From Spiroplasma sp. TIUS-1 (GTDB lineage: Bacteria; Bacillota_I; Bacilli_A; Mycoplasmatales; Mycoplasmataceae): a DNA stretch of 64,000 nt. Position numbers and translations under genes: made by a program. The notes under the pieces are model-generated. The model did not search any database. It was not told where the DNA came from and was given only the letters and a program-made list of their open reading frames with translations. Of the stretch, positions 53,991 to 63,934 are shown piece after piece; the stretch's first letter is position 1, and every line of letters begins with the position of its first letter. The stretch covers positions 310,001 through 374,000 of the forward strand of contig NZ_CP048387.1 of assembly GCF_010365785.1 (NCBI RefSeq), in the 5' to 3' direction.

Positions 53991-56414
53991 ATGAAAACAT
54001 TAAATAAAATTATATTAGTGATTCTTCTTGCATCATCATCATTCTTTGGAGCATTAAACTTTATTGATAATAAAAATATTCAGACTACGCCCAAAAACAT
54101 TAATACAAATGAAAGTGATTTGTCCGATCTAAGATTTATAAAAGCATTTACAAATTATATTTATTTGCATGTCAAAGGTTTGGAAGATGAATTAAATTAT
54201 CTTAAAAATGCTATACTTCAAAATTCAAAATTAGATAAAACATTCACTGAAGAATTAAAAACAAAAGATTCATATTTTTTTGATTCATATTTTTTATCGT
54301 TCATACTTTTAAATTCTGAATATGGATTAGGAGTTCATTCGGGTGAATACTCGGCAGAATTATTTAACTTTTGAATAAATACTCCAGAACAGAGTAGAAA
54401 TTTATTTTGGGTACTTGTTGACTTTTTTTATATAAACGTTGTTCCAAAAATTATTAACAAAAATGATAAGGAAATAGAATTAATATTAGAGGACACTTTG
54501 AATGTGCCTGGTCTGACAGTTAATTTAAAAGATATTAAAAAAGGCGATAATTTTATTGATTTTTTTGTAAATGAAAATATTTCACCTGCATGACCTAAAA
54601 TACAAATGAGTATTTCTTCAGCTTCGCATGTTTGACACACAGAAGGAACTGATTATAATTTTTCAAGAAAGAATGAAAAAGCATTTGAATTTGATAATAA
54701 ATGAGTACCTGATGAGGAAATAGAAAAAATAACTAATAAGTTAAATTTAATATTTTGAACAAGGGGTAAACCAATAAGATCTGATGACTTTATTAACAAT
54801 TTTACATTTAATACATTTGAAGAATTGAATACTAATTTGAAGGAAGCTACAAAATTTTACATTGATGGGGCAGATTATTATGGAGTTAACCTTAAAGATG
54901 CAATTTACTCTTATATAAATACTAATAATGATCTTTGAAATAATGCTAATTCCTCAACTTATATAAACTTGGACTATGCATTTCAAAAGATATCTAATAA
55001 ATTTTTAATATCCTTTAATTATTTATTTTATGTCTATAAATCAATTTTTAAAAATAAAAATGATGATAGCTATTTACACCTAATTAAATCAATTATTTTT
55101 CATTCAAAAAAAACAGAAAAAATTCCTAATGGTAAGGTTATTGGATTAAATAGTGATAGCACTTATGGTTTAGAAATTCAAATAAATTTTAATTTATTAA
55201 GTGTACCTAATAATAATTCTCTTATCTCTTTTGATAATTTTCAACTTGCAACAACAACAGTTCATGAAATAGGACATGTGGTTGATTTACTTGTTACTGA
55301 TTTTGATTGAACTAATGGTAATAATAAACTAATTAATTTTAATGAAAATACATATAAATTGTTGGTCGAGTGAGAACCAAATATCACAGAGGCATTTGGT
55401 GTTGACGTTAAAAAAAATAAACTTGATGAAGTTCAAAACAAAAGAAAAAATGAAATAAATAAATATAGTAATTTAGATACTCCAACATTGATTATGAATA
55501 TAGCCAATCCCGATGAGCTTTATTATAAAATACGAGAAGAAATGCAATCATATATTATGAAGTTCAAAGATGATATGTGAGCCGAGGGAAAGGATTTAAG
55601 TAAAGTTGTTAAAAATTCATATATTAAATATGGAGACAAATATTTAGATGAAGCTATAACTGAAATTATGAAATCATATAATGATGGTGAAAGTAAAGTC
55701 TATAATTTAAAACTCACACCTTATTATGAATTTGAAGATAGTATAGATTTAAATTTCAATGTGATTAATACTAAAAAAGAATTAAAAAATTTAAGTGAAA
55801 TTAAAATTGATGACCAAGTGATTGATTTAAATGATGATAAAGAACAATCAATAGAATTAGTTACTGAATTGATAAACAAACAATTAATATCTAATGATTT
55901 AACTAACATGAATTGAACAATTATTGAAAACGGTAAATTTACAAATATTGAGGATATCGATTTTGAAAACGGTAATTCTTTAAAAGTTTTAGTAACAGAT
56001 AATGATCAAAAATATAGCGGATATATAATGTTTGATATAAATTATTCTTTAAAAATCAATTTATCAAATCTTATAACCGATAAACATTTGGGGGATGTTA
56101 ATACAAAGAACTCAAATGAGCTTTTAAAAATAATTGAAAGTAAATATCCAATTATAAAAGGTGAAATTGATATTGACTATAATTATCCTATTGGTAAAAA
56201 TGAAATCGCAATAAAAGCAAAATCAGAAAGTAAATATTATGGAATAATTGTGTTTACTTTTAATTATATTGACAATGAAATAGGTCCTAATCCATTGCCA
56301 GGCGATAATGAAGGTAATTCACTTGAAGTTATAGTTATTGCTGTTATCATCTCAGCTATTGTCATAATTATAATTACTGGTATTGTAATTATAATTAGAA
56401 AAAGAAAACAATAA
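53991..56414 (+). CDS. Surface zinc metalloprotease (HEXXH) with LG module and C-terminal anchor
   Basis: This gene encodes 807 residues from ATG 53991 to TAA 56412-56414. An N-terminal hydrophobic signal (residues 5-22) is followed by a long, mostly helical region. The zinc motif HEIGHVVD has His 425 and 429 and catalytic Glu 426. A Glu in NITEAFG (about 467) is a plausible third ligand, as in lethal-factor-like peptidases. The C-terminal third carries one or two LG modules (LITDKHLGDVNT, YYGIIVFTF) and a membrane helix (about 776-801) ending RKRKQ. The enzyme would be displayed outside the cell. TGA codons are Trp throughout. The family beyond HEXXH is not recognised. Confidence 0.8.
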
Positions 56415-56463
56415 CTTAAAATCTTATAAAAAACAAGCATACATAGTAGTATGTTTTTTCTTA

Positions 56464-56469
56464 TATAAT
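56464..56469 (+). promoter_or_regulatory. -10 box close to the trmFO start (possible leaderless mRNA)
   Basis: TATAAT ends only six bases before the ATG, and no ribosome site is seen between them. Transcription would start at or next to the start codon. A weak CATAC/GTATG hairpin with T tail (56438-56460), possibly the terminator of the protease gene, lies just before it. Confidence 0.45.
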
Positions 56470-56475
56470 TAAATT

Positions 56476-57801
56476 ATGAAAAAATACGTAAACATTATAG
56501 GTGCAGGTTTAGCAGGATGCGAAGCTGCATATCAATTATCTAAAAGAAAAATATATGTAAATCTATATGAGGTAAAAGGAATTAAAAGAAATCCTGTTCA
56601 AACTATGGATACTTTTGCAGAACTTGTTTGTTCAAATACACTGAGATCAACTGAACCAGCTAATGCAGTTGGAACATTAAAATTAGAAATGCAAAAGTTT
56701 GATTCATTAATCTTAAAAGCTGCATATAGCGCGCAATTGCCAGCTGGTGGTTCACTTGCAGTTGACCGAGAAATATTCTCTGGATTTATCGATAATGAAA
56801 TTAGAAACAATGAATATATAAATGTAATTAGTGAAGATGTTGGAGATATAGACCCAAATCAAATTACTATTGTTGCTTCTGGTCCATTAACTACTCCTAA
56901 ACTACAAACAGGAATTCAAAAATTAGTAGGAAGTGATTACTTTTATTTTTTTGATGCAGTTGCTCCAATTGTTAAACTCGATAGTTTGGACATGAATAAA
57001 CTATATTGAAAAAACAGATATGACAAAGGTGAAACAAAAGATTATTTAAATGCGCCAATGACAAAGCATGAGTATGAAAAATTTTTAGAGGAATTATTAA
57101 ACTCTGAAAAAGCAGAGATGCATTTAAAAGATGAAGAATCTTTACGTGTATTTGAAGGTTGTATGCCTGTTGAGGTAATGGCAAGTCGTGGTAAAGAAAC
57201 TTTATTATATGGTCCATTAAAACCAGTTGGTTTATATAGATCAAAAGAAGACAAAGAACTACATGCTGTTGTTCAATTAAGGCAAGATAATGCAGCAAAG
57301 GATTTATTTAATTTAGTTGGGTTTCAAACTAATTTAAAATGAGGTGAACAAAAAAGAGTTTTTAGGATGATTCCTGGATTAGAGAATGCTGAGTTTATTC
57401 GCTATGGAGTTATGCATAAAAATAATTTTATTAATTCACCAACATTACTAAATAAGCATATGCAAATGAAATCTAATCCAAATATTTTCTTCGCAGGTCA
57501 GATTACTGGTGTTGAAGGATATGTTGAGTCTACTTCTTCAGGAATAATTGCTGCAGTTAACGTTGCAAGAAAGATTGAAGAAAAAGAATTGATTGAATGA
57601 CCAGATACGACTGTAATGGGGGCGCTAATAAATTATATTTGTATAACATCTCCTGAAAACTTTCAACCAATGAAAGCTAATTGACAAATTGTTAATACCG
57701 AAGGTTTAAATAAAAAAATGAAAAAGATATTAAAAAAAGAACAATATTCAATTAAAGCACTTAAAGATATTGAGGAATTCATAAATAAATATAAAATATA
57801 G
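56476..57801 (+). CDS. trmFO: Folate-dependent methyltransferase TrmFO (or RlmFO)
   Basis: This gene encodes 441 residues from ATG 56476. The FAD-binding N-terminus has GAGLAG at 9-14. The Cys residues important in this family are in LVCSNTLRS (Cys 52) and EGCMPVE (Cys 229). Further marks are [35 protein letters not shown] and a C-terminal TMGALINYI. It uses methylenetetrahydrofolate and FADH2 to make 5-methyluridine in tRNA (U54). A homologue in Mycoplasma capricolum is reported to act on 23S rRNA, so the target is not certain. TGA codons (57007, 57340, 57598, 57682) are Trp. Confidence 0.94.
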
Positions 57802-57803
57802 TC

Positions 57804-59420
57804 ATGAGTAATATTTCAGAAAATAAAAACTTCAGATTTTATAGTCCGGATCAAAACAATAGTTTGTTTTGATTTTCTTTGCATTACATGGTTAAACGTG
57901 ATCCAGAGCTACAATACATTGTTAACACTAGAAAAAAAGAGCTTTTTAGTCTTTACCAAGTTTGTCATTTAGGTATTGTTCAATATATGTTATATCGTGG
58001 AATTTGTCTTGAAGTTATCAGTACAAATGATATGAAAGAATATTCAGATTATATTTTGGAAAATTATGATAATTTATTTGCATTAAGATATAAAACTATA
58101 CCTTCAAAACAAAGACCTGAAAAAATTAAATTTGAAACACCACAAGAAAGAAAAGAAGTTGCTCAAATGATTACTTCAATTTGTTTCCCACATATCAATG
58201 AATATTGTTTTTTAGAACACGATTCATGAAAAAATTTATCACGCGCTTATATTGCAGAACTTGCACATAAAATGCATTATGACATTAATCATATTTTTGA
58301 TGATGATTTTAAAGTGTCAGAAGTCTATCCATTTTTGTTTGTACTTAATTTAATTAATAATATTGATGCTCAAAATTTATATACAAATGTTTCAAAAGCG
58401 TTTATTCCTGAAAAGATTATTGAAAAATATAATAGGGGAAGAAAATGATTTTCTAAGGAAGTTGAGTATTTAAAAACAACAATGGAAATAATTTCAAATC
58501 CTGATGAATTTAGAATTTTTTTAGGAAACTTTGAGTATGAAAAATGAATTACATTTACAAGACAAGAAAAAGTTAAGGCCATTTTTGAATTAACTAAAAT
58601 GGTTGCAATTTTAATGAAAGATAAAATTGCAAGAATTACGATGCTTAAAGAAGGGCAAGATGCATTTGAAATTTTAGAAGAATATATTCCTATTTTTGTT
58701 CCTTCTGATAAAGATGAGGGTGTTCGAAGCATTTTTAAACGTAATGAAGATATTGTTGTATTATCACCGTTTACATATCAAAATGTTAATCCTTTATCTT
58801 TAACTAGATATATTGAAAGCAAGGGTGACTATCATGTTAAAGTTAATGAAAAAAAACTTTATCACTATTCACAAATTGTTCTTTCAGTATTTTCAAAATT
58901 GAGAATAACATTATTAACTTATCCTTTGTTTCCCGAATATATTAATAAAACAGTTATAGAACCAAAACGTGAAATTTGGGTAGATATATTAAATATTTTC
59001 AAAGAGAAAGATAACATTTTGGTTCCTACAATGGAACATTACGAGTTAACAGTTGATGACTTTGTTATTGACGAACATGAAATTGAATATATGGAAAAGC
59101 ATAAGGGAACAAAACTTTCTGGAGTAGAAAAAGATCATGCCATTAGAAAGATGGGCTTAATTTTAAACTTAATTATTGGTTTAAATAGACCAACTTTAAA
59201 ACTATTTGAAAATAACATTGAAGACTTATTAAAATATACATTTATTATTTTTGGTCCTCATCCAATTAATAGAACTGTTCAAACTACTGAAAATATTGAA
59301 ATAGCTTTAAATAGATTTAAAAGATATATTAAATTGTTTAAAAGTGCATCAAAATCAGAAGTTAAAAAATACGGAATTTATTTTGAACTTCCAGCAAAAT
59401 TATTTAAAAATGAAAAGTAG
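57804..59420 (+). CDS. Unknown 538-residue protein
   Basis: ATG 57804 lies two bases after the trmFO stop, without a strong ribosome site, so translation may be coupled. The gene ends at TAG 59418-59420. It is predicted soluble and largely helical, with no membrane segment or motif I recognise. TGA-Trp codons occur at 57870, 58227, 58446 and 58545. It overlaps the PAP2 gene by 11 bases. Its place between trmFO and a lipid phosphatase gives no firm clue to its function. Confidence 0.75.
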
Positions 59421-60288
59421 TCTATTTAAAAAATACTGACCATTAATATTTATTGAATTAATTTTATTAATACTTTTGATATTATTTGGGATATTTGATT
59501 TTGAAATATCGTCATCTTTTGAAACATATAAAAATTGATTATCTGTTGGATTTGATGTTTGAGGAAAAAAAGCAGTTATGGTTCCCATAGGTGTAACTAT
59601 AATATTTGCTTGCGTGGCTTTGGGCAATAGAGCAAGAAATAAAAACATTTTTATGTATTCAATGATTGGTCTGGCAATTTCTACAAATATAACATTGGCC
59701 TTATTTTTATTCGATTATAAAGATTTTTCTTTACATAATAAAAATAAAACTGAAATAATTACAGCAATTTCAATGTATATCATTTTGGCAATTTGTATAT
59801 TGAGTTTTATATTAACAACACTTTTAATTAATAAACTAAGTATATTTAAAAGTAAAATGTATATGTCAACATTGATGAGTAAAGTAATTTATGCAATTGT
59901 GTTTATGCTGATAACAACTTTGATTGTTAGTGTATTAAAATTACTAGTTGGTAGACCAAGACCAAGAGATGTTATAGGGGATGGGGTAGATTTCAAATAT
60001 ATTTTTCAATTTTATTTTGGTCAAGATAGGGGTAAAAGTTTTCCATCAGGTCATACTCAAGCTGCATCACTATTTTTAGTGTTAGTATATTTTGTACCAA
60101 TTTCAAAGAAAGAAAATATATTCAAAATTTTATTTTATATCATTGCAATATGTTCAATAGTATTAACTGCAATATCTAGAGTTTTAATTCACGCTCATTT
60201 TCCAACTGATGTAACATTTTCAATAATACTTTCATCATTATGTTTTGCATTTATTCCAAAATTAATAAATTTTATAATAAAAAAATAA
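59410..60288 (+). CDS. PAP2-family membrane phosphatase
   Basis: ATG 59410 overlaps the previous gene's end. The gene encodes 292 residues with about six membrane segments. The three phosphatase motifs are present in order: KLLVGRPRP, SFPSGHTQ (catalytic His) and SRVLIHAHFPTD (catalytic His and Asp). Relatives dephosphorylate phosphatidic acid, phosphatidylglycerol phosphate or undecaprenyl diphosphate. In a wall-less cell a phospholipid substrate is more likely (inference). TGA codons at 59437, 59536 and 59560 are Trp. Confidence 0.9.
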
Positions 60289-60309
60289 TGATTTAATCAT
60301 TATTTTTTT
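60281..60309. terminator. Bidirectional terminator
   Basis: AAAAATAATGAT/ATCATTATTTTT palindrome that covers the stops of both the PAP2 gene and the convergent methyltransferase gene. Confidence 0.85.
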
Positions 60310-61052
60310 GCAAACAAAGTAATAGTGTTCAAGTTCAACACACGTTTTTTATTATAATTTTTTATTAACTCAATACTTTTATATCCAGCTTTTTCTGCCA
60401 ACATTTTAATTTCATTTTCAGAATACCAACGTAAATTAAAGTTCTGAATTTCAGTTTTAATTTCTTTACCATTTTGAAATTGTATGTATTGATTTGTAGA
60501 ATAAGCTACTTGTTTTGATCAATCAATTGATTTGTGATTGATATTAAGTTCTATTGAATTTTCACTATCTAATTGAATATTTGTTTTGTGATATGAACCT
60601 GGTTTAAAAGTAGTAGGGTAAATAAAGTCTATCAATATAAATCCATTATTTGATAATGACTTATAAAAGTTATTTAATATTATCTTTAGATCTTCAACTT
60701 CTTCAATCATACAAACACTACCTGTTGGCATTATAATTGCTTCATAATAATTATCAGAAACATATTCTTTTAAATTCATGTTAATAATTTTTCCACTTAA
60801 CTTTTGTTTATCAAGATTGTATTTATAAATATCTAGCATCTCTTTAGAAATATCAATACCATCAACTGAAAGTCCATACTTTAATAGTGGAATAGACATT
60901 CTACCATTTCCGACACCTGCTTCAAGAATTTTGCCTTCAAGTGGGAGCAGATATGATTTGTAAAATTCAATGTCACCATCAGAATTAGTACCTGGTGGTT
61001 TTGTAAAGTCATAAACAATAGAAGATAGGGAAGAGTAATTGTTTTTATTCAT
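60300..61052 (-). CDS. Class I SAM-dependent methyltransferase
   Basis: The minus-strand ATG at 61052 follows AAGGAC. The gene encodes 250 residues and ends at 60300. Motif I is ILEAGVGNGRMSIPL (about 42-56), followed by motif II acid VDGIDIS and IIMPTGSVCMI, then LIDFIYPTTF. This is the Rossmann fold of small-molecule or RNA methyltransferases; the substrate cannot be told. Residues from about 178 on are reached only if TGA 60519-60521 is Trp. Confidence 0.85.
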
Positions 61053-61120
61053 TTAAGTCCTTGTAATTATTAATTATTATAATCTAATGGTTAATTATTT
61101 ATAAAACGAAATATTTTAGT

Positions 61121-61126
61121 TATAAT
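61121..61126 (+). promoter_or_regulatory. -10 box of the tRNA gene
   Basis: TATAAT 13 bases before the tRNA 5' end; no good -35 consensus is seen. Confidence 0.6.
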
Positions 61127-61139
61127 TTAACTTATGAAT

Positions 61140-61216
61140 GCCCACATAGCTCAGTAGGATAGAGCATGCGCCTTCTAAGCGTAGGGTCAGAAGTTCGAAT
61201 CTTCTTGTGGGCGCCA
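61140..61216 (+). tRNA. tRNA-Arg (anticodon TCT)
   Basis: Full cloverleaf: acceptor GCCCACA/TGTGGGC, D arm GCTC...GAGC, anticodon stem TGCGC/GCGTA with loop CTTCTAA, T arm AGAAG/CTTCT with TTCGAAT loop, discriminator G and encoded CCA. The TCT anticodon reads AGA/AGG, the main Arg codons of this genome. Confidence 0.96.
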
Positions 61217-61230
61217 TTTAGAATAATAAG

Positions 61231-61260
61231 AGATGTTTTTTAAAACATCTTTTTTTATTT
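61231..61260 (+). terminator. Terminator after tRNA-Arg
   Basis: AGATGTTTT/AAAACATCT stem followed by a T run. Confidence 0.88.
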
Positions 61261-61265
61261 TTTAA

Positions 61266-61298
61266 AAAGTATTGTTTTTTTTTTTTTTTTGTTAAAGT
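61266..61298 (+). promoter_or_regulatory. T-tract promoter element 8 (zinc-ribbon gene), T16
   Basis: AAAGTATTG (61266-61274), T16 (61275-61290), then GTTAAAGT. The upstream block matches elements 1-7. Like element 4 it lacks the C after TATTG. The downstream -10 candidate (TTAAAG) is poorer than in the array genes. Confidence 0.5.
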
Positions 61299-61319
61299 CA
61301 TGAAATAAATAGGAGAAAT

Positions 61320-61652
61320 ATGCAACCAACAATGTGTTATCAATGCGGTATAAATCCAGGTACAAGACAAAATGTAATTATGAGCACTCATAAACATGGA
61401 GGAATTATAAGAGAAACAAAATATTCAACGTCTTCAACTAATGTTCTAATATGTGAAATGTGCGAATTAAAAAATTCATTACCTAGAATAACTATGTTAT
61501 TTATTATTGTTAATTTATTCTTAATATTATTTACATTTGGTATTTGAACATTAGTTACAGTATTAATGATTTACTTAAAATTTAAAAAGAAAAAACAAAT
61601 ATTGTTACAAAAAGAAAATTTAATAAGTTTTGGTTTGAAACCAACATTCTAA
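61320..61652 (+). CDS. Small zinc-ribbon membrane protein
   Basis: ATG 61320 follows TAGGAGAAAT. The gene encodes 110 residues to TAA 61650-61652. Two Cys pairs, CYQC (6-9) and CEMC near residue 48, form a probable zinc ribbon, followed by two membrane segments (about 56-73 and 75-92) and a basic Lys-rich end. TGA 61545-61547 is Trp. It is unrelated to the array proteins but is preceded by the same T-tract element. Function unknown. Confidence 0.8.
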
Positions 61653-61689
61653 TATAAAAAGATGCGTTTAAATGCATCTTTTTATATTA
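61651..61689. terminator. Strong bidirectional terminator
   Basis: Perfect 15-bp stem, AATATAAAAAGATGC paired with its complement (61651-61665 and 61674-61688), 8-base loop, between the convergent zinc-ribbon and helicase genes. Confidence 0.9.
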
Positions 61690-61691
61690 AA

Positions 61692-63314
61692 TTATTCTTC
61701 AATGAAGTCAGCTTTACTTTGTAGAGCAGCTCGTCTTTCTTTTCTATTTGGGCCAGTTGGCTTAGGTGAACTATATCTTCCACCAAATGAACCGCGATCT
61801 CTTGATCCACCGCGTGATCCACCAAATGAACCGCGATCTCTTGATCCACCAAATGAACCACGATCTCTATCTCTTGGTGCTTCAGAAGAGGGGTATGCAT
61901 TTGATTTGAATGATCCACTTGTATTTCTACTTTGTGAGTCATCACTGCGGGGTTGTCTATCACGTGATTCATAAGAACCACCGCGTGAACCTCCGTCTCT
62001 TGATCCACCATAAGATCCGCCACGAGAACCACGGTCTCTTGATCCGCCATAAGATCCACCGCGTGAACTGCGATCTCTTGATCCGCCATAAGAAGAAGAT
62101 CCGCCACGAGAACCACGGTCTCTTGATCCACCATAAGATCCACCGCGTGAACCACGATCATCTCTGCTTCCTCTATCAGAAGAAGAACCTTTTTCTATTC
62201 CATATTCAGAAGGGTCTACTTCATAAATTTCAATTTTGTATTCATGTTCAATTTCTTTAATTTGTTTTAATGTGCCACGACCATCTACTATTGATATAGC
62301 TGAACCTTTTTCACCATTACGACCAGTTCTACCAATACGGTGAATAATATATTCATTATCACGAGGTATATCAAAGTTAATAACTAAATCAACACCTTTA
62401 ATATCAATTCCACGAGCAGCAACGTCAGTTGCTATAAGTACTTGTACTTCACCTTTTCTAAAACGATTAATTGCACGTGTTCTTTCTGATTGTCTTTTAT
62501 CACCATTAATAACTACACCTGTAATGTTGTTATCGCGTAGGGTATCTAAAATATTATCTGTATTTGATTTTGTATTACTAAATATAATTGCTGCTTGGGG
62601 TTTATGTTTTTCAAAAATACTTAACAGTAAATCTACTTTTTTATTTCTTGGTACATAAATAAATCTGTTATCAATATTGTCATTAACTTTAACTGCGTTA
62701 TCAACAATTATTGTTTCATATTGTTTCATATAATTATATGCAAGACTCATAACTTTATCACTTGTTGTTGCACTAAATAATCCAATTTGTACTTCAGGAC
62801 TTGCTCTGTGGAATATTTCATCAATTTCATTTTTGAATCCCATTTTTAGCATTTCATCAGCTTCATCTAAAATGATTGTTTTAATATTGTCGAAGTTAAA
62901 TGATCTTCTAATAATGTGATCATTGATTCTTCCTGGTGTACCAACAATTATGTGTGTATCACGCAATGATAATAATTGTTTACGAATTTCTGCTCCTCCA
63001 ATAAGAGAAGTTAATTTTACACCTTCGTAACGGCTTGTTAATTTTCTAATTACGTCAATTATTTGACTAGCTAACTCACGAGTAGGAGTTACAATTAGGG
63101 CTTGGGGTTTTCTATTTTTAATATCCAATTTTTCTAAAATTGGTAGCGCGAATGCTGCAGTTTTACCTGTTCCTGTTGAGGATTTACCAAATATGTTTTT
63201 ACCTTCTAAAAACATTGGAATTGCTTGTTGTTGAATGTCTGTAGGAGTTGTGAAATCCATTATTTCTAATGATTTTAAGACTCTATCATTCTTTATAAGT
63301 TCTTTGAACGTCAT
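61692..63314 (-). CDS. DEAD-box RNA helicase with Arg/Gly/Ser-rich tail
   Basis: The minus-strand ATG at 63314 follows AAGGAAATAAAG. The gene encodes 540 residues without TGA codons. Motifs: Q motif around residues 21-28, SSTGTGKT (45-52), PTRELA, DEAD (150-153), SAT (181-183), ARGID and HRIGRTGR (325-332). From about residue 376 the protein is a low-complexity tail of repeated GSRD, GGSY and DRGS units that would bind RNA. It resembles the CshA/DeaD helicases of RNA decay and cold adaptation. A TTGACA -35 on the minus strand lies at 63373-63368. Confidence 0.94.
   Translation of the reverse strand: MTFKELIKNDRVLKSLEIMDFTTPTDIQQQAIPMFLEGKNIFGKSSTGTGKTAAFALPILEKLDIKNRKPQALIVTPTRELASQIIDVIRKLTSRYEGVKLTSLIGGAEIRKQLLSLRDTHIIVGTPGRINDHIIRRSFNFDNIKTIILDEADEMLKMGFKNEIDEIFHRASPEVQIGLFSATTSDKVMSLAYNYMKQYETIIVDNAVKVNDNIDNRFIYVPRNKKVDLLLSIFEKHKPQAAIIFSNTKSNTDNILDTLRDNNITGVVINGDKRQSERTRAINRFRKGEVQVLIATDVAARGIDIKGVDLVINFDIPRDNEYIIHRIGRTGRNGEKGSAISIVDGRGTLKQIKEIEHEYKIEIYEVDPSEYGIEKGSSSDRGSRDDRGSRGGSYGGSRDRGSRGGSSSYGGSRDRSSRGGSYGGSRDRGSRGGSYGGSRDGGSRGGSYESRDRQPRSDDSQSRNTSGSFKSNAYPSSEAPRDRDRGSFGGSRDRGSFGGSRGGSRDRGSFGGRYSSPKPTGPNRKERRAALQSKADFIEE
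61780..62175 (-). repeat. Short tandem repeats coding the helicase RGG-like tail
   Basis: Repeated units with the cores GGATCAAGAGAT and CGTGGTTC (minus strand) encode GGSRDRGS and variants. Units are multiples of three bases. Confidence 0.75.
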
Positions 63315-63529
63315 CTTTATTTCCTTTTGTCTGTGTCACTAACATTAAGACAAAATTCCTAGAGCTCTGTCAAAATACTTATACTATTATTACCTAAAAC
63401 AAATGTTTATGTTGAATTTGTTTTAAATAAGTTAAAATTAAGGTGTTGAGTTAGTTAAGTTAAATTACTTAACACTTTTAAAAATATTGATGTATTATTA
63501 TAAGTATCAACAAATAAATAGGAGGACCA
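63315..63529. promoter_or_regulatory. Divergent promoter region of the helicase and rpsP genes
   Basis: 215 bases without a gene. TTGACA for the helicase is on the minus strand (63373-63368). On the plus strand a hairpin GTGTTGAGT/ACTTAACAC (63443-63451 and 63467-63475) precedes a TTGATG...TATTAT/TATAAG-rich stretch that probably holds the rpsP promoter. Confidence 0.5.
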
Positions 63530-63934
63530 ATGGTTAAATTAAGATTAAGAAGAGCCGGGAAAAAACGTGCAGCATTCTTTAGAATTGTTGCAACAGATTC
63601 ACGTGTTCAAAGAGATGGTATTTACATCGACCTAATTGGGACATACAATCCAATTAATGGTGAAACAAAAATAAACGAAGAAATCGCGTTGAAATGACTT
63701 GCAGATGGTGCACAACCAACTGACACAGTTAGAGATATTCTTTCAAAACACGGAATTATGAAAAAATTCCACGACTCAAAATTAGATAAGCCAGCTAAAG
63801 CTAAAAAAGCGGTTGTTAAAAAACCTGCAGCTAAAAAACCAGCTACAGTTAAAAAACCTACAACAGCAAAACCAGCTACAGCTAAAAAACCTGCAGCTAA
63901 ACCTGCAGCAGCAAAAGCTCCAGCTAAAAAATAA
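63530..63934 (+). CDS. rpsP: Ribosomal protein S16 with long basic tail
   Basis: ATG 63530 follows GGAGG. The gene encodes 134 residues. Residues 1-80 are a normal S16 ([40 protein letters not shown]). From about 87 on, a repetitive Lys/Ala/Pro-rich tail ([16 protein letters not shown] and similar) adds roughly 45 residues to the usual ~85-90. One TGA-Trp lies in ALKWLADGAQP. The stop overlaps the rimM start (TAATG), giving the usual rpsP-rimM order. Confidence 0.96.

Noticed and set aside
284-60521. Hundreds of apparent stop codons and short frames ending at TGA
   Set aside because: Frames continue without a break across TGA at positions where known families have Trp (RecA, RbgA, PgcA, NrdJ, TrmFO, RavA). 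TGA is read as tryptophan, so the pieces were joined.
6657-61290. The T15-T16 tracts read simply as intrinsic terminators
   Set aside because: Only elements 1-3 have a hairpin directly abutting the T run. Elements 4-8 do not, yet the AAAGTATTG block, the T run and a -10-like hexamer close to the start codon are conserved. A double role in A-C remains possible.
61672-62260. Plus- and minus-strand open frames inside the helicase tail
   Set aside because: They are alternative readings of the short tandem repeats that encode the Arg/Gly/Ser tail; the helicase frame is continuous and has all motifs.
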